Shown here: positions 26,201 to 34,686 of the stretch, piece by piece
How the letters are laid out: each line of letters opens with the position of its first letter
How positions within the stretch are numbered: the stretch's first letter is position 1
NCBI RefSeq assembly: GCF_045629565.1
Contig: NZ_JAZQRL010000028.1
Span: 134,228 to 198,227, forward strand
Length of the DNA: 64,000 nt
Direction of reading: 5' to 3'
Source: Arcticibacter sp045629565
GTDB taxonomy: Bacteria; Bacteroidota; Bacteroidia; Sphingobacteriales; Sphingobacteriaceae
Position numbers and translations under genes: made by a program
Notes under the pieces: model-generated
Seen by the model: only the letters and a program-made list of their open reading frames with translations
The model's database searches: none
Told to the model about the DNA's origin: nothing

Positions 26201-27265
26201 CTCCCCAAGATCCATCAGTGCCAGAACATCCCGTGAATCCGCAGAGCTATTTGTCCGGTTTGTTATCCACACCTCGACCTTCGTTACGTTGATGTTACTT
26301 CGGATGAGTGGTATCCGATCAAGTGCAGCGTTATATTCATTTCGAAAGAAGTGAGCCAAAAAATAGTGTCTGTTCGCTTCATAGTTGTCAGCGCTTAAGC
26401 GAAATTCGTTCTGCTGAGATCCGTTTGCGACAGTAATTTCTCGATGCTGAGATTTTTGCTGAGAAAAAACACTTGTTACGTTTAGCCGGCCGAACTGCAT
26501 TTGCGTCTTTACTCCAAACAATGCCTGACTCCCCGTAATTAAGGTGGAGTTAAGCGGCAAACTCACATTACCTATTTCTATTCGCTGTAAGATATCATCG
26601 GGATTGCCTACCTTATCAATTTTGATCTGGTTCTCAAAATCGAATTGTGCCTCTGAGTTATAATTTGTTGCAATGCGCAGCCTGCTCCCGACCTGCCCAA
26701 CAACATTCATTTGAATACGCTGATCGAGGTCAACACTAAACTGCTTCCTCTGACGCTCCGTCAAAAGTGGATTGCCATTTTTATTCACATTCCCGGCAAT
26801 AGTCACATCTGCTGTACCCTGAGGCCTGATAGTGATCACCGAGCCACCAAAGATTCGTTCGAAAGCCCGGTTCTCGACAGTTAGTGCAGGAATCAATCGA
26901 CTTGAAGTTCCCAGACTATCACCGGAAGACAAAGCAGCACGCCTTATATCTTTCGCGATCTCCTGATTTATATACCTCTGATACTCGTCGATCGTCAGGT
27001 AGCGAGGCGCCTTATACAATTGCTCGCCTATCTTTTCCTGAAGAATGTATCGACGTGTGAGGGGATCGAACTCTACGGTCTTTTTGACATTACCGGGATT
27101 AGGTAAAAAGATCTGCGGCGGCCTTTTAAAATCGGAAAATCGAGAGTCCGGGAAGCGGTAAGGTAACCGAATACTGTCTGAAGTCTGGCCGTTTGTGAGA
27201 TAGGGAAAAGCAAATAACAGCAGAAATAGGCCACGCAGCATAATTAAAACAAAGGCCGGTTTCAC
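20258..27265 (-). CDS. sprA: Type IX secretion system outer-membrane translocon SprA
   Basis: Giant outer-membrane beta-barrel (2335 residues) that forms the conduit of the type IX secretion system, which exports cargo with C-terminal sorting domains and supports gliding in some species. A signal peptide ends near LTNGQ. Repeated SprA segments are visible, such as the one ending GNPLLTERQRKQFSVDLDQR, and the C-terminal strand ends NMRFTVQ. It starts with GTG at 27265; an ATG at 27241 would give a 19-residue signal peptide and is also plausible. It lies between ruvA and gcvH, a neighbourhood I recall from other Bacteroidota. Confidence 0.95.
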   Translation of the reverse strand: MKPAFVLIMLRGLFLLLFAFPYLTNGQTSDSIRLPYRFPDSRFSDFKRPPQIFLPNPGNVKKTVEFDPLTRRYILQEKIGEQLYKAPRYLTIDEYQRYINQEIAKDIRRAALSSGDSLGTSSRLIPALTVENRAFERIFGGSVITIRPQGTADVTIAGNVNKNGNPLLTERQRKQFSVDLDQRIQMNVVGQVGSRLRIATNYNSEAQFDFENQIKIDKVGNPDDILQRIEIGNVSLPLNSTLITGSQALFGVKTQMQFGRLNVTSVFSQQKSQHREITVANGSQQNEFRLSADNYEANRHYFLAHFFRNEYNAALDRIPLIRSNINVTKVEVWITNRTNSSADSRDVLALMDLGENMPYRSELFQGGQGYSRYPAGTSDAGFPQQSNNLLEKLPQDAVLSNSNAAYAFFQGSGGTDNYSRLSYARKLTDQEYVLHPRLGYISLNFALNGDEVLAVAYRYTVNGVEYQVGQFASDVPVNPNEPRSLLAKLLKNENLKTSLPTWDLMMKNIYSLGAYQISKENFKLNIYRLDENTGVERPQIAEGQNNGKLWLQLTHVDQLNQANDTGSDGIFDFIEGITVDPQYGRITFPLLEPFGSDLATKFLPAEQNLIDKYVFKALYDSTRTNAQQLFQKYNRYIIRGTYQSEVSSEFQLNATNVPEGAVQVVAGTLPLVEGTDFTVDYTVGRVRILNEAMLNSGQPIRIKVESNELFGFQQRSLFGSRLDYTVSDRLQVGGTFMSLSEKPLSAKVNVGEEPISNRMWGVDATYSSESRWLTHLVNKLPFINTREISTITVSGEYAKLIPGHSKALDFAGSRGVSYLDDFEGTRSVIDLKSAIGWQISGTPKLFPEAELSNDLSYGFNRARLAFYNIDPVFYRRGSSLASAGLPNSADELSNHYVRQIFEQEVFPLKQSVTGIPLALPTLDLAFYPMIRGPYNYSTDVNADGALTSPRSRWGGLFRKLESTDFEAQNVEYVELWMLDPFIYKPDSKGGDLYVNLGNISEDILKDGRKSLENGLPVSGSEDQTELTKWGRVPKRQPVNQAFENSSEARRIQDVGLDGLADDAESRHFSDFVNQIIPRLGADVARSLAQDPSSDNFQYYRDAAFDNANAGILRRYERYNNTEGNSRTADQSLAETGLSNAASTSLPDGEDINRDNNMSLTDEYYQYKVSIRPEDMIVGQNFISDKVTSTVKLANGSTQQVSWYQFRIPISQYQQRVGGIEDFKSIRFMRVFLTDFQDSAVIRLAKLQLVRGEWRKYNSENNPVKVLADPALGTSPGMDNSSIEVSTINIEENGKRTPIPYVVPPGIIRERDLSSYRGDAEQNEQSLSIQVSDLRDGYARAAFKTAHSDFRSYGKLEMFIHAEGEQLRDKELSAIIRIGTDNQDNYYEYEIPLDISSPGTNDAYAIWPESNKLDLEFKKLQAAKVARNRAKLGDLPWPANVPFEYADGLRTIRVVGQPDLSKVRIYMLGVKNPLRRSGNSMQDDGLDKSAQVWFNELRLSEFDERGGWAATARLNARLADFAEVSVSGSKSTVGFGSIDRRTSERNRSDDRFFDLASTLELGRFFPRRAGMQIPVFLNWSSQVSVPQYDPSSQDIELNTALSGLSKVQRDSVHRIVDDYTRRRSINFNNVRKIKTNPADKLKLWDIENWSASYAYNEYDHRDFINEKSIQKTYRASLAYNYTNKPQSMMPLAKIIKSNQLSLLRDINFNLLPSLLNFRIDVDRLYSENSLRNNDPANVIPLTTFNKNFRMSRLYGISWSLTRSLQMDFNATNYSIIDEPQGRINGIARDTIWENLKRLGRTTDYDHNLNFTYNLPINKIPALNWTTAVLRYGTSFNWTTESTNTLRDPEISLGNSIQNSRTIQLNPSLNFSRFYNKFSAFRRSAKHGASFSTFLKDLLTGVKSMTGAYTLSQGTFLPGYTPGTNVLGYDLDENAPGWGFLLGSQQDIRSKAVVSGWITRDTLLNQLYVKSKKEDISIRATIEPLKDLRIELTATKSSNFNYSTNFRFNSAIGDFESQSPITSGDFSISFASIRTAFSSIEDTGLFREFERNRSIVSERLGTANPNSQGVIEGYSEGYGKNSQDVVVASFLAAYTGKSPESVSLRTFPKIPVPNWRVSYNGLTKYALFNSFASFNLNHSYRSTYNVNGFSSLVRYQEQNGSVSVKDGQGNYLPIYQFSQVMLFEQFVPLIGVDFRLKNNVSANFEYRKTRGLSLSLVNSQLAQQQDDGIIFGFGYRSADFRFPFGLLSSRKTKNDVNFKLDFAVNDRKTVIYRADIEGAEVYSGAKNVALRPSIDYLLNQRLNIRLFYDGSLSKPYTSQAFNTSFSNFGINMRFTVQ

Positions 27266-27286
27266 ACCATTAGTATTACTTTATTG

Positions 27287-27871
27287 TTACAAGCTTTTGA
27301 GCGAGAGCTTGATCAGCTGTTCAACTGAGAGACTATTGGTTTCCCGCTTCAGAACATTATCAACAGCCTTCTCCGCGACATTTTTCACGAATCCGAGCAT
27401 AATCAATGCAGATATTGCCTCCTCTTTAACCGTGTTATATTTAGGCATCGAAGTGAGCGTATCGACTCCCTCCTTTTTAAGCTTATCTTGCAATTCCAGA
27501 ATCATTCTCTGTGCGGACTTCGGCCCTATACCCTTAATCCTCTGAATCAAGGGCACATCCCCCTTCACAATCGCCTGCTGAATCTCATCTGGCGTTATAG
27601 ATGATAGTATCATCCTGCCTGTGCCGGGGCCAATTCCGGATACGGATATCAGATGCAGAAACAATCGCTTTTCGCTTTCATCTATAAACCCGTATAGCGT
27701 ATGAGCATCTTCTTTTATATGCTGCCAGACAAAAAGCTTACAATGCTCTCCAACTGGCAACTTAGAATATGTATTGATTGATATATTGATATGAAAACCA
27801 ACGCCGCCAGCCTCAATAATTACATAGGTGGCGCATTTGAATACAAGTTTACCGTCAATATATGCGTACAT
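27287..27871 (-). CDS. ruvA: Holliday junction branch migration protein RuvA
   Basis: Binds four-way DNA junctions as a tetramer and loads the RuvB motor for branch migration. The 194-residue protein has the N-terminal OB-fold (MYAYIDGKLVFK), two helix-hairpin-helix motifs (ISVSGIGPGTGRMIL and IQRIKGIGPKSAQRMI) and the C-terminal RuvB-contacting domain (EEAISALIMLGF). It follows maeB by 13 bases and precedes sprA by 21, so it may lie on the maeB transcript. Confidence 0.96.
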   Translation of the reverse strand: MYAYIDGKLVFKCATYVIIEAGGVGFHINISINTYSKLPVGEHCKLFVWQHIKEDAHTLYGFIDESEKRLFLHLISVSGIGPGTGRMILSSITPDEIQQAIVKGDVPLIQRIKGIGPKSAQRMILELQDKLKKEGVDTLTSMPKYNTVKEEAISALIMLGFVKNVAEKAVDNVLKRETNSLSVEQLIKLSLKSL

Positions 27872-27884
27872 GGTTACGAATTAA

Positions 27885-30164
27885 TTAATTTGAAGCCTCT
27901 TCTTGCTTTTCCTGAACATCCACAACTGCAATGGTCACCATATTCACAATTTCCCTGACAGAACTGCCCATTTGCAATACGTGAACCGGCTTATTCAGAC
28001 CTAGCAAGATAGGACCAACCGCCTCGGCCTCTCCCAGCTCCTGCAATAATTTATATGCAATATTGCCAGACTCAAGATTTGGAAAGACCAATGTATTAGC
28101 AGGAGAATCCACCAGCTTACTGAAAGGAAAATTCTCTCTTAACATGGCGTTATTCACCGCAAAATTACCTTGCATCTCCCCATCTACCGTTACTTCCGGA
28201 TGATTTTCATGTAGAATACGAACAGCTTCTCGTGTCTTGCCAGGAATCTCTCCTTCATTCGATCCGAAGTTTGAATACGATAGTACAGCCAATCGGGGAT
28301 TTACATTAAACTTGCGAACCGACTTATCAAGAAGAAGTGAAATGCTGACCAGCTCTTCAGCAGTAGGATCCTTATTTACCGTTGTGTCTCCGAAAAAGAT
28401 GGGCCCCTTTTTAGTCAGCATCATATACATACCAGCTACCCTGTTTATCTTAGGGTCAGCACCGATGACCTGCAAAGCTGGTTTCAGCGTCGAACCGTAA
28501 TCCTTCGTCAATCCAGAGATCAGGGCATCAGCCTCACCAAACTCAACCATGCATGCTCCGAAATAGTTACGGTCGCGCATAAGCTTCCGTGCCTGGAACA
28601 GGCTAACTCCCCTTCGCTGCCTCTTTGAATAAAGGTATTTAGCATATTCGTCGATACGCGTATCATCTTCGAGCGGATCGATAATCGACACGCCATTCAG
28701 ATCCAGGTCATGTTCCTTAATGGTCTTGAGAATAGCGTCGCGGTTACCTAATAATATTGGTGTCGCAATACCTTCTTCCTTTACTATCTGGGCAGCCTTC
28801 AAGATCCTGTAATGATCTGCTTCAGCGAAAACTACGCGCTTTGGATCAGACTTGGCTCTGCTGCTAAGCGCTCTTAATATGGCATCTTCACCGCCCAGCC
28901 TTCTGCTTAACTCCTCTTTGTAAGCATCCCAGTCTGTGATAACAGCTCGTGCAACCCCCGATTCAATGGCTGCCTGAGCAACCGCAGATGATACCGCTGT
29001 TATCAGGCGAGGGTCGGTTGGCTTAGGGATGATATAATCTTTCCCAAACCGAATATTATGAAGGTTATAAGCAAGCATGACAGCCTCAGGAACTTGCTTT
29101 TTTGCCATATCTGCGATTGCTTTCACGGCAGCGATCTTCATCTCCTCGTTGATCGTGGTCGCTCTCACATCCATAGCCCCTCTGAAAATATAAGGAAACC
29201 CAAGAACATTATTGACTTGATTAGGATAGTCAGACCTTCCTGTCGCCATAATAATATCCTTTCTCGTTTCAGTAGCCAGTTCATAGGATATTTCTGGATT
29301 AGGATTTGCCATTGCAAATACAATCGGCTTATCAGCCATCGTAAGTAGTGCCTCAGCAGACAAGGAATCTGCGGCAGACAGACCGATGAACACATCTGAG
29401 TCCACCATCGCCTCTTCAAGCGTTCGGATATCCCTATCTGTAGCGAACTCGGCCTTTAAAGGATCCAGCTTTTCGCGGTCGGAACGAATAACGCCCGAGC
29501 GATCTACCATCACAATATTTTCCTTTTTGGCGCCCAGGCTGACATAAAGTCGCGAACAAGATATTGCCGCTGCGCCGGCACCGTTTACTACAATCCGGAT
29601 TGTTTCCAGATTCTTATTTTGTAACTCACAGGCGTTTAACAATGCCGCCGCCGAGATGATCGCCGTTCCATGCTGATCATCATGCATTACAGGAATGTTC
29701 ATCTCCTCCTTAAGCCTGCGCTCAATTTCGAAGCATTCCGGAGCCTTAATATCTTCGAGATTTATCCCGCCGAACGTAGGTTCCAAAGCCTTAACAATAT
29801 TGACAAACTGGTCAATATCCGTAGTGTTTAACTCAAGATCAAATACATCTATATCGGCAAAGATTTTAAAAAGTAGCCCTTTACCTTCCATAACAGGCTT
29901 TCCGGCTTCGGGGCCTATATTACCAAGGCCTAATACCGCAGTTCCGTTGCTTATCACAGCAACCAGGTTACCCTTAGCTGTATACTTATAAACATCCTCG
30001 GTATTTTCCGCGATTTTCAAACATGGTTCGGCAACACCTGGAGAGTATGCTAATGTTAAATCACGTTGGGAATTTGTTGGTTTCGTTGGTACAACCTGGA
30101 TCTTACCGGGTCTGCCTTGCGAATGATAATCTAATGCGTCCTTCTGTTTATTTAATTTATCCAT
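27885..30164 (-). CDS. maeB: NADP-dependent malic enzyme with C-terminal phosphotransacetylase domain
   Basis: Decarboxylates malate to pyruvate with reduction of NADP, supplying NADPH and linking the TCA cycle to gluconeogenesis. The N-terminal half (about residues 1-430) carries the malic-enzyme motifs LAYSPGVAEPC, GTAVLGLGNIGPEAGKPVMEGK, MHDDQHGTAI and the NAD(P) site VVNGAGAAAI. The C-terminal half (about 430-759) is homologous to phosphotransacetylase and is usually regulatory, sensing acetyl-CoA. Length matches MaeB exactly. A -7 element lies 18 bases upstream. Confidence 0.96.
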   Translation of the reverse strand: MDKLNKQKDALDYHSQGRPGKIQVVPTKPTNSQRDLTLAYSPGVAEPCLKIAENTEDVYKYTAKGNLVAVISNGTAVLGLGNIGPEAGKPVMEGKGLLFKIFADIDVFDLELNTTDIDQFVNIVKALEPTFGGINLEDIKAPECFEIERRLKEEMNIPVMHDDQHGTAIISAAALLNACELQNKNLETIRIVVNGAGAAAISCSRLYVSLGAKKENIVMVDRSGVIRSDREKLDPLKAEFATDRDIRTLEEAMVDSDVFIGLSAADSLSAEALLTMADKPIVFAMANPNPEISYELATETRKDIIMATGRSDYPNQVNNVLGFPYIFRGAMDVRATTINEEMKIAAVKAIADMAKKQVPEAVMLAYNLHNIRFGKDYIIPKPTDPRLITAVSSAVAQAAIESGVARAVITDWDAYKEELSRRLGGEDAILRALSSRAKSDPKRVVFAEADHYRILKAAQIVKEEGIATPILLGNRDAILKTIKEHDLDLNGVSIIDPLEDDTRIDEYAKYLYSKRQRRGVSLFQARKLMRDRNYFGACMVEFGEADALISGLTKDYGSTLKPALQVIGADPKINRVAGMYMMLTKKGPIFFGDTTVNKDPTAEELVSISLLLDKSVRKFNVNPRLAVLSYSNFGSNEGEIPGKTREAVRILHENHPEVTVDGEMQGNFAVNNAMLRENFPFSKLVDSPANTLVFPNLESGNIAYKLLQELGEAEAVGPILLGLNKPVHVLQMGSSVREIVNMVTIAVVDVQEKQEEASN

Positions 30165-30181
30165 TTGGCCCCTTTATGCGG

Positions 30182-30189
30182 CAAAACTA
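30182..30189 (-). promoter_or_regulatory. Candidate -7 element of maeB
   Basis: TAGTTTTG on the minus strand matches TAnnTTTG, 18 bases before the maeB start codon. The -33 box is not evident. Confidence 0.38.
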
Positions 30190-30230
30190 CAACTCTTACA
30201 GATAAGATTGTGAAAATCTGTTAATTTATG

Positions 30231-31616
30231 TTAATCCAAATTCCGCTTTCCTTGTTTCCACTGCTTACTGAAAGATTTTGGCGCTACATCCGGAAGCTCC
30301 CGATGCTTTCCCCAAGTCTTTTTAAAGAACGTTTTGAGCATCAGATTCTTAATTTTCCCACCCACTGCATCCACCCAGCTTCTCTTAAGCATCGCTTTCT
30401 GCCAACCTTTCCAACCAATCTCTTCTACCTTCGGGGCCATGCCCTGGGCAACAGAATCTCTCCTGTTAAGAAGCAGCATCTTGTGAATATCAATCTTAAC
30501 CGGACACACCTCCGTACACTTCCCGCATAAACTGGACGCGTAGCTTAAATGTTTAAAATCCTCCATGCCATCCAGGTGTGGCGTAATCACGGACCCTATC
30601 GGGCCGCTATAAGTTGTTTCATAGGCATGGCCCCCTACGTTTTTGTAGATGGGACAGGCATTCAGACAAGCACCGCAACGAATGCAGTACAAACCCTGCC
30701 GCTGTTCCTTCTGAGCCAGAAGATTAGTTCGCCCGTTGTCCAGTAATACAACATACATTTCTTCCGGCCCGTCTGTTTCGCCTTCCTGGCGTGGCCCGCT
30801 GAAAATGCTATTATAAACAGTAAGATTTTGACCTGTTCCATGCGTCGAAAGCAGGGGCCAGTATAGATCCAGGTCACTTAAAGAAGGGATCAGCTTTTCA
30901 ATACCAACAATGGCAATATGAATCTTTGGGAAAGTTGTGGTTAGTCGTGCGTTACCCTCGTTCTCCGTCAGTGCAATACTCCCTGTGTCGGCAATCAGGA
31001 AATTAGCTCCCGTTATTCCTACATCTGCCGTAGTATACTTTTCTCTCAAAAGCTCCCTGGCCTTTGCTGTCAACTGCTCCGGAGTGGCATCTGCAGGAGT
31101 ACCAAACCGCTCATGAAAAAGCTTCGCGATATCCTCCTTGCTCAAATGCATAGCAGGAGTTACTATATGATAGGGCTTCTGTCCAAGCAGCTGTACTATA
31201 TATTCACCAAGATCACTTTCAAGCGACTCGATATTATTTTTTTCAAGAAAGTCATTGAGATGGATTTCCTCAGTCGTCATCGACTTCGACTTAATCACCG
31301 AGCGGGCATTCGCTCGTCTAATGATCTGGAGTATTTCCGACTGAGCTTCGTCCACATCGTTTGCCCATATCACCTTACCGCCCCTCTTGAGAAAATTGGC
31401 CTCAAATTCAGGAAGAAGTTTATCCAGGTTCTCCATTACCTTCCACTTGATGACATGAGCCTTCTTCTTAGACTGCTCTAAATTTGCCAGCCTTGACAGA
31501 CCTCTGTTAACAGCTGTGTTATATCTGCCGATATTAAAATTAATAACCCGTCGATGGTCCAGGTCGAATGCCTTTTCCCCCGAGGTCTCTTGAAACTGCT
31601 CAGCAAATTTTGTCAT
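30231..31616 (-). CDS. LutB/LldF-like lactate-utilisation iron-sulfur protein
   Basis: A 461-residue protein of the LutB (YkgF) family, normally one of three parts of the LutABC L-lactate oxidation complex. The N-terminal region is the LUD domain (TGANFLIADTGSIALTENEG). Two 4Fe-4S ferredoxin clusters follow (CIRCGACLNACPIYK and CGKCTEVCPVKI). lutA and lutC, normally adjacent, are absent, so the partners must be elsewhere or the protein works differently. It lies 14 bases after the M61 peptidase gene and 66 bases before maeB. Confidence 0.88.
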   Translation of the reverse strand: MTKFAEQFQETSGEKAFDLDHRRVINFNIGRYNTAVNRGLSRLANLEQSKKKAHVIKWKVMENLDKLLPEFEANFLKRGGKVIWANDVDEAQSEILQIIRRANARSVIKSKSMTTEEIHLNDFLEKNNIESLESDLGEYIVQLLGQKPYHIVTPAMHLSKEDIAKLFHERFGTPADATPEQLTAKARELLREKYTTADVGITGANFLIADTGSIALTENEGNARLTTTFPKIHIAIVGIEKLIPSLSDLDLYWPLLSTHGTGQNLTVYNSIFSGPRQEGETDGPEEMYVVLLDNGRTNLLAQKEQRQGLYCIRCGACLNACPIYKNVGGHAYETTYSGPIGSVITPHLDGMEDFKHLSYASSLCGKCTEVCPVKIDIHKMLLLNRRDSVAQGMAPKVEEIGWKGWQKAMLKRSWVDAVGGKIKNLMLKTFFKKTWGKHRELPDVAPKSFSKQWKQGKRNLD

Positions 31617-31630
31617 AAGTGATATTTGTG

Positions 31631-33436
31631 TTACAAATTAAGCCATTTTTTTCTTACCGCGAATTGTTGGGTAGACGCATCTTTAGCTGCCTCAATACGG
31701 AACTTACCTTTATTTTCCTTTTTTAGTGTCACAGACAAGATCCTCACCAAACCATCTCTCGATAACAAGACATCAACCTTATCGCCCACCCTCTTGTTTG
31801 CAATTAGTCGTTCAATTCCTGTCTGATCGCTTATACGATTACCATTAATCGCAATAATCTCATCGTTTACACTAATACCATCCGTCCAGGCAGTACCGGC
31901 ACGAGTCACACTAAGCACAGAAAGCTTACCATCTTTGCTCGACGCAGTAAGTCCCAGCGAAGGCGTATTCAATCCCGCATACTCATCAACAAGTACCAAA
32001 CCTGCATGATCTAAATGTACCTGAAACTTAATTGGAGCAGCCTTATACACGTATTCATTATAGAAATTATCCAAAGAGATACCTCCCACCTTCTCAGCCA
32101 TTGTTTTGAACTCGCCACTGGTAAAGCCGCGATTTTGCTTCAGAAAATATTCATCGTACATCGCTTTCAATACATCATCCAACCCTTTTGTGCCCTTGGT
32201 TGCATTAATTATCTCCAGATCCAGAATCATACCCAAGACTGCACCCTTGTTATAATAAGATATACCGGTATTCTTGGAATTCTCATTCGGGCGATAATAC
32301 TTAATCCACGCGTCAAAGCTAGATTCGGCTACAGGTTGTATTCCCGCGCCGGGTTGATTAGACACCGTTTCGATATCGCTGGACAGGACATTAAGATAAG
32401 CTTCCGGACTATAAATCCCGGTTCTGCGCAAAATCAGATTATCGTAATAAGCAGTAAATCCTTCCGAAATCCACAGATCCGTAGTATAATTTTCTTTGCT
32501 ATAATCAAATGGGCCCAGCGCTGCAGGACGTAAACGCTTGACGTTCCACAAATGGAAGTATTCATGCGCAACCAGGCTCAGGAAACCCTTATATCCCTTT
32601 TCCGTGTTATAGGCATCGCGTGATGCACCCAATACCGTAGAGTTCAGATGCTCCAGGCCCCCACCGCCTGATTGGAAATTATGAACTATAAATACATAAC
32701 GCTTGTTCGGCATGTCCCGAAATATAGACATCTGCGACTCAACAATTTTGGCCATATCCACAGACAACTTAGCTTTGTCATAGTTGCCGCCGCCATACAT
32801 CGCAACCTCATGTTTGATTCCAGCAGCTGTAAATTCAAAAATATCCTGGTTGCCTACTTCAATCGGAGAATCAAATAAAACATCGAAGTCAGACGCGTAG
32901 TACGTAAATGGCTTGCCTTTAACCGGCTCCAATCCCGTTGACACTTTCGTCCATCCCTGATGAGGACGAACTGTTACTATCGACGGGAGCTGCAACATGC
33001 CATCCACATACATAAAAACTCCGGTGGGTGATAAAAAGGCATGAGAAGCATCAACGAAGCTCGTCCTGACGGATACCTCGAAGGCATATACTTTATAAGT
33101 TACTTCAATCCTCTGGTTTCCTGCCGTTGCGATTCTCCATGTATTCTTGTCTATCTTTTTATAGGAAGCTGTGTTCTGCCCAATACCCTTAACATCAAAC
33201 TGCTCGATATTTTTTGAAAACTCCCGTATTAGATAAGATCCCGGAGCCCAAACAGGCATCTTCACATCGATAGAATCCGAAGCGACTCCGGATATGTTCA
33301 TTTTAACATCAACATAATGAGCGTTAGGTTCAGAAAATGACACTTCAAAGGAGATTTCCGTCTTCGCTTCAGCATTGTTTACAGAAAGCAGCATACAAAA
33401 AAGTAGAATTGTGGAGGAAAAAATTAGCTTATTCAT
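31631..33436 (-). CDS. M61 family metallopeptidase (glycyl aminopeptidase-like) with PDZ domain
   Basis: Exported zinc peptidase of 601 residues from the ATG at 33436; a TTG four codons earlier is unlikely. A signal peptide (LIFSSTILLFCMLLSV) leads to a beta-rich N-terminal domain, the catalytic domain with HEYFH at residues 291-295 (VAHEYFHLWNVKRLRP), and a C-terminal PDZ domain (WTDGISVNDEIIAINGNRIS). M61 enzymes prefer N-terminal glycine. It probably works in the periplasm. A TAnnTTTG element lies just upstream. Confidence 0.9.
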   Translation of the reverse strand: MNKLIFSSTILLFCMLLSVNNAEAKTEISFEVSFSEPNAHYVDVKMNISGVASDSIDVKMPVWAPGSYLIREFSKNIEQFDVKGIGQNTASYKKIDKNTWRIATAGNQRIEVTYKVYAFEVSVRTSFVDASHAFLSPTGVFMYVDGMLQLPSIVTVRPHQGWTKVSTGLEPVKGKPFTYYASDFDVLFDSPIEVGNQDIFEFTAAGIKHEVAMYGGGNYDKAKLSVDMAKIVESQMSIFRDMPNKRYVFIVHNFQSGGGGLEHLNSTVLGASRDAYNTEKGYKGFLSLVAHEYFHLWNVKRLRPAALGPFDYSKENYTTDLWISEGFTAYYDNLILRRTGIYSPEAYLNVLSSDIETVSNQPGAGIQPVAESSFDAWIKYYRPNENSKNTGISYYNKGAVLGMILDLEIINATKGTKGLDDVLKAMYDEYFLKQNRGFTSGEFKTMAEKVGGISLDNFYNEYVYKAAPIKFQVHLDHAGLVLVDEYAGLNTPSLGLTASSKDGKLSVLSVTRAGTAWTDGISVNDEIIAINGNRISDQTGIERLIANKRVGDKVDVLLSRDGLVRILSVTLKKENKGKFRIEAAKDASTQQFAVRKKWLNL

Positions 33437-33445
33437 ATTCGAATA

Positions 33446-33453
33446 CAAAAGTA
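33446..33453 (-). promoter_or_regulatory. Candidate -7 element of the M61 peptidase gene
   Basis: TACTTTTG on the minus strand matches TAnnTTTG, only 9 bases before the ATG at 33436. It overlaps the upstream TTG, which supports the ATG start. No -33 TTTG was found. Confidence 0.35.
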
Positions 33454-33603
33454 GTCATTTACATCATACACTTAACGGTCGATAAATTAGTAAAATCCTT
33501 GATACACCTCAATAATTAAACCTTTTTCACATCAAATTTCTGTAATTTGTGTTAAAAACAAAGATTACTTTCGCTCTTCTCGCCCCTACTGCTTAATAAA
33601 AAT

Positions 33604-34674
33604 ATGAAATTAAAATACCTGTTCTACGCACTACTAATCGGAGGGCTTGCTGCGCTCGTTATCTATCGAATTACTACCAATAAAGAAAGTCAAAATCAAG
33701 GTCCCGGAAAAGGAGGAGCTGTTTCTCAAAGACCAGCAACCGTGAACGGGATAGAAGTAAGGCCTTCTGAGTTTTCCAACTCTCTTTCTATAACCGGTTC
33801 AATCGATGCGAACGAGAAAGTAGACATTCGGAGCGAAGTTCCAGGAGTGGTGAGATCCATCTCCTTCAGGGAGGGCGCGAGAGTGCAGAAAGGCCAGATA
33901 CTCCTCAAGATTGACGACTCAGAGCTCCGCGCCCAGTTATCCCAGGCCCTTACCAGAGAAAACCTCGCCGCGGGAACAGAAAACCGTGCCAGACAACTTC
34001 TGGAAAAAGAGGCAATCAGCCAGGAAGAATTTGACATAGCGCTTGCCGACCTCAGATCCTTAAAGGCTCAAACGCAGCTAATCAGAGCTCAACTGGGAAA
34101 AACCACTGTAAAAGCTCCCTTTGGCGGCACCATCGGATTAAGATCAATTTCTGAGGGTGAATATGTTACCCCCACCACGATCGTCGCTACCCTCGTGAAT
34201 ACTAATCCGGTGAAGATAACTTTCTCCGTTCCGGAGAAATATTCCAACCAGATAAAAAACAATTCAAAAATTGCTTTTACGCTCTCTGGAAGCAATAAAA
34301 AGTACGCTGCTACAGTTTATGCTATTGAACCCCAGGTAGAGGCTGCAACGCGCACCCTGCAGCTAAGAGCAAGGGCAGCAAACGATGACGGTCTGCTTAT
34401 TCCGGGATCATTTGCAAACATTACACTGCCTCTGAATACGATAGATGACGCTTTACTTATACCGAGTGAAGCAATTATACCTATCCAGAATGGAAAGAAA
34501 GTATTCGTTTCTTCGAATGGGAAGGCAAAAGAAGTGATGGTGGAGACATCCTCCAGAACAGAAAAGGAGGTTCTTATAACCTCCGGACTAAAGGCCGGTG
34601 ATACCGTTTTAACCACTGGCATCATGACATTGAAAGAAGGAAGTCCTGTAAAAGTGAGAACAGCAAAGAAGTAA
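33604..34674 (+). CDS. RND efflux periplasmic adaptor (membrane fusion protein)
   Basis: Links an inner-membrane RND pump to TolC. This 356-residue protein has an N-terminal signal anchor (YLFYALLIGGLAALVIY), a lipoyl-like barrel (VDIRSEVPGVVRSISFREGA), an alpha-helical hairpin (SQALTRENLAAGTENRARQL), the beta-barrel domain and the membrane-proximal domain. It is the first gene of a three-gene operon and lies 12 bases before the pump gene. No transcription regulator is next to it. Confidence 0.94.
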   Translation: MKLKYLFYALLIGGLAALVIYRITTNKESQNQGPGKGGAVSQRPATVNGIEVRPSEFSNSLSITGSIDANEKVDIRSEVPGVVRSISFREGARVQKGQILLKIDDSELRAQLSQALTRENLAAGTENRARQLLEKEAISQEEFDIALADLRSLKAQTQLIRAQLGKTTVKAPFGGTIGLRSISEGEYVTPTTIVATLVNTNPVKITFSVPEKYSNQIKNNSKIAFTLSGSNKKYAATVYAIEPQVEAATRTLQLRARAANDDGLLIPGSFANITLPLNTIDDALLIPSEAIIPIQNGKKVFVSSNGKAKEVMVETSSRTEKEVLITSGLKAGDTVLTTGIMTLKEGSPVKVRTAKK

Positions 34675-34686
34675 CAAAGGATAAGG

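Noticed and set aside
32015..32533. Open frame of 172 codons on the plus strand
   Set aside because: Lies entirely antisense to the M61 peptidase gene, and the product has no recognisable domain.
33541..33573. Possible promoter for the efflux operon (TAATTTG, TACTTTCG)
   Set aside because: Each differs from TAnnTTTG, and TTTG and TACTTTCG are only 16 bases apart, below the 19-21 expected.
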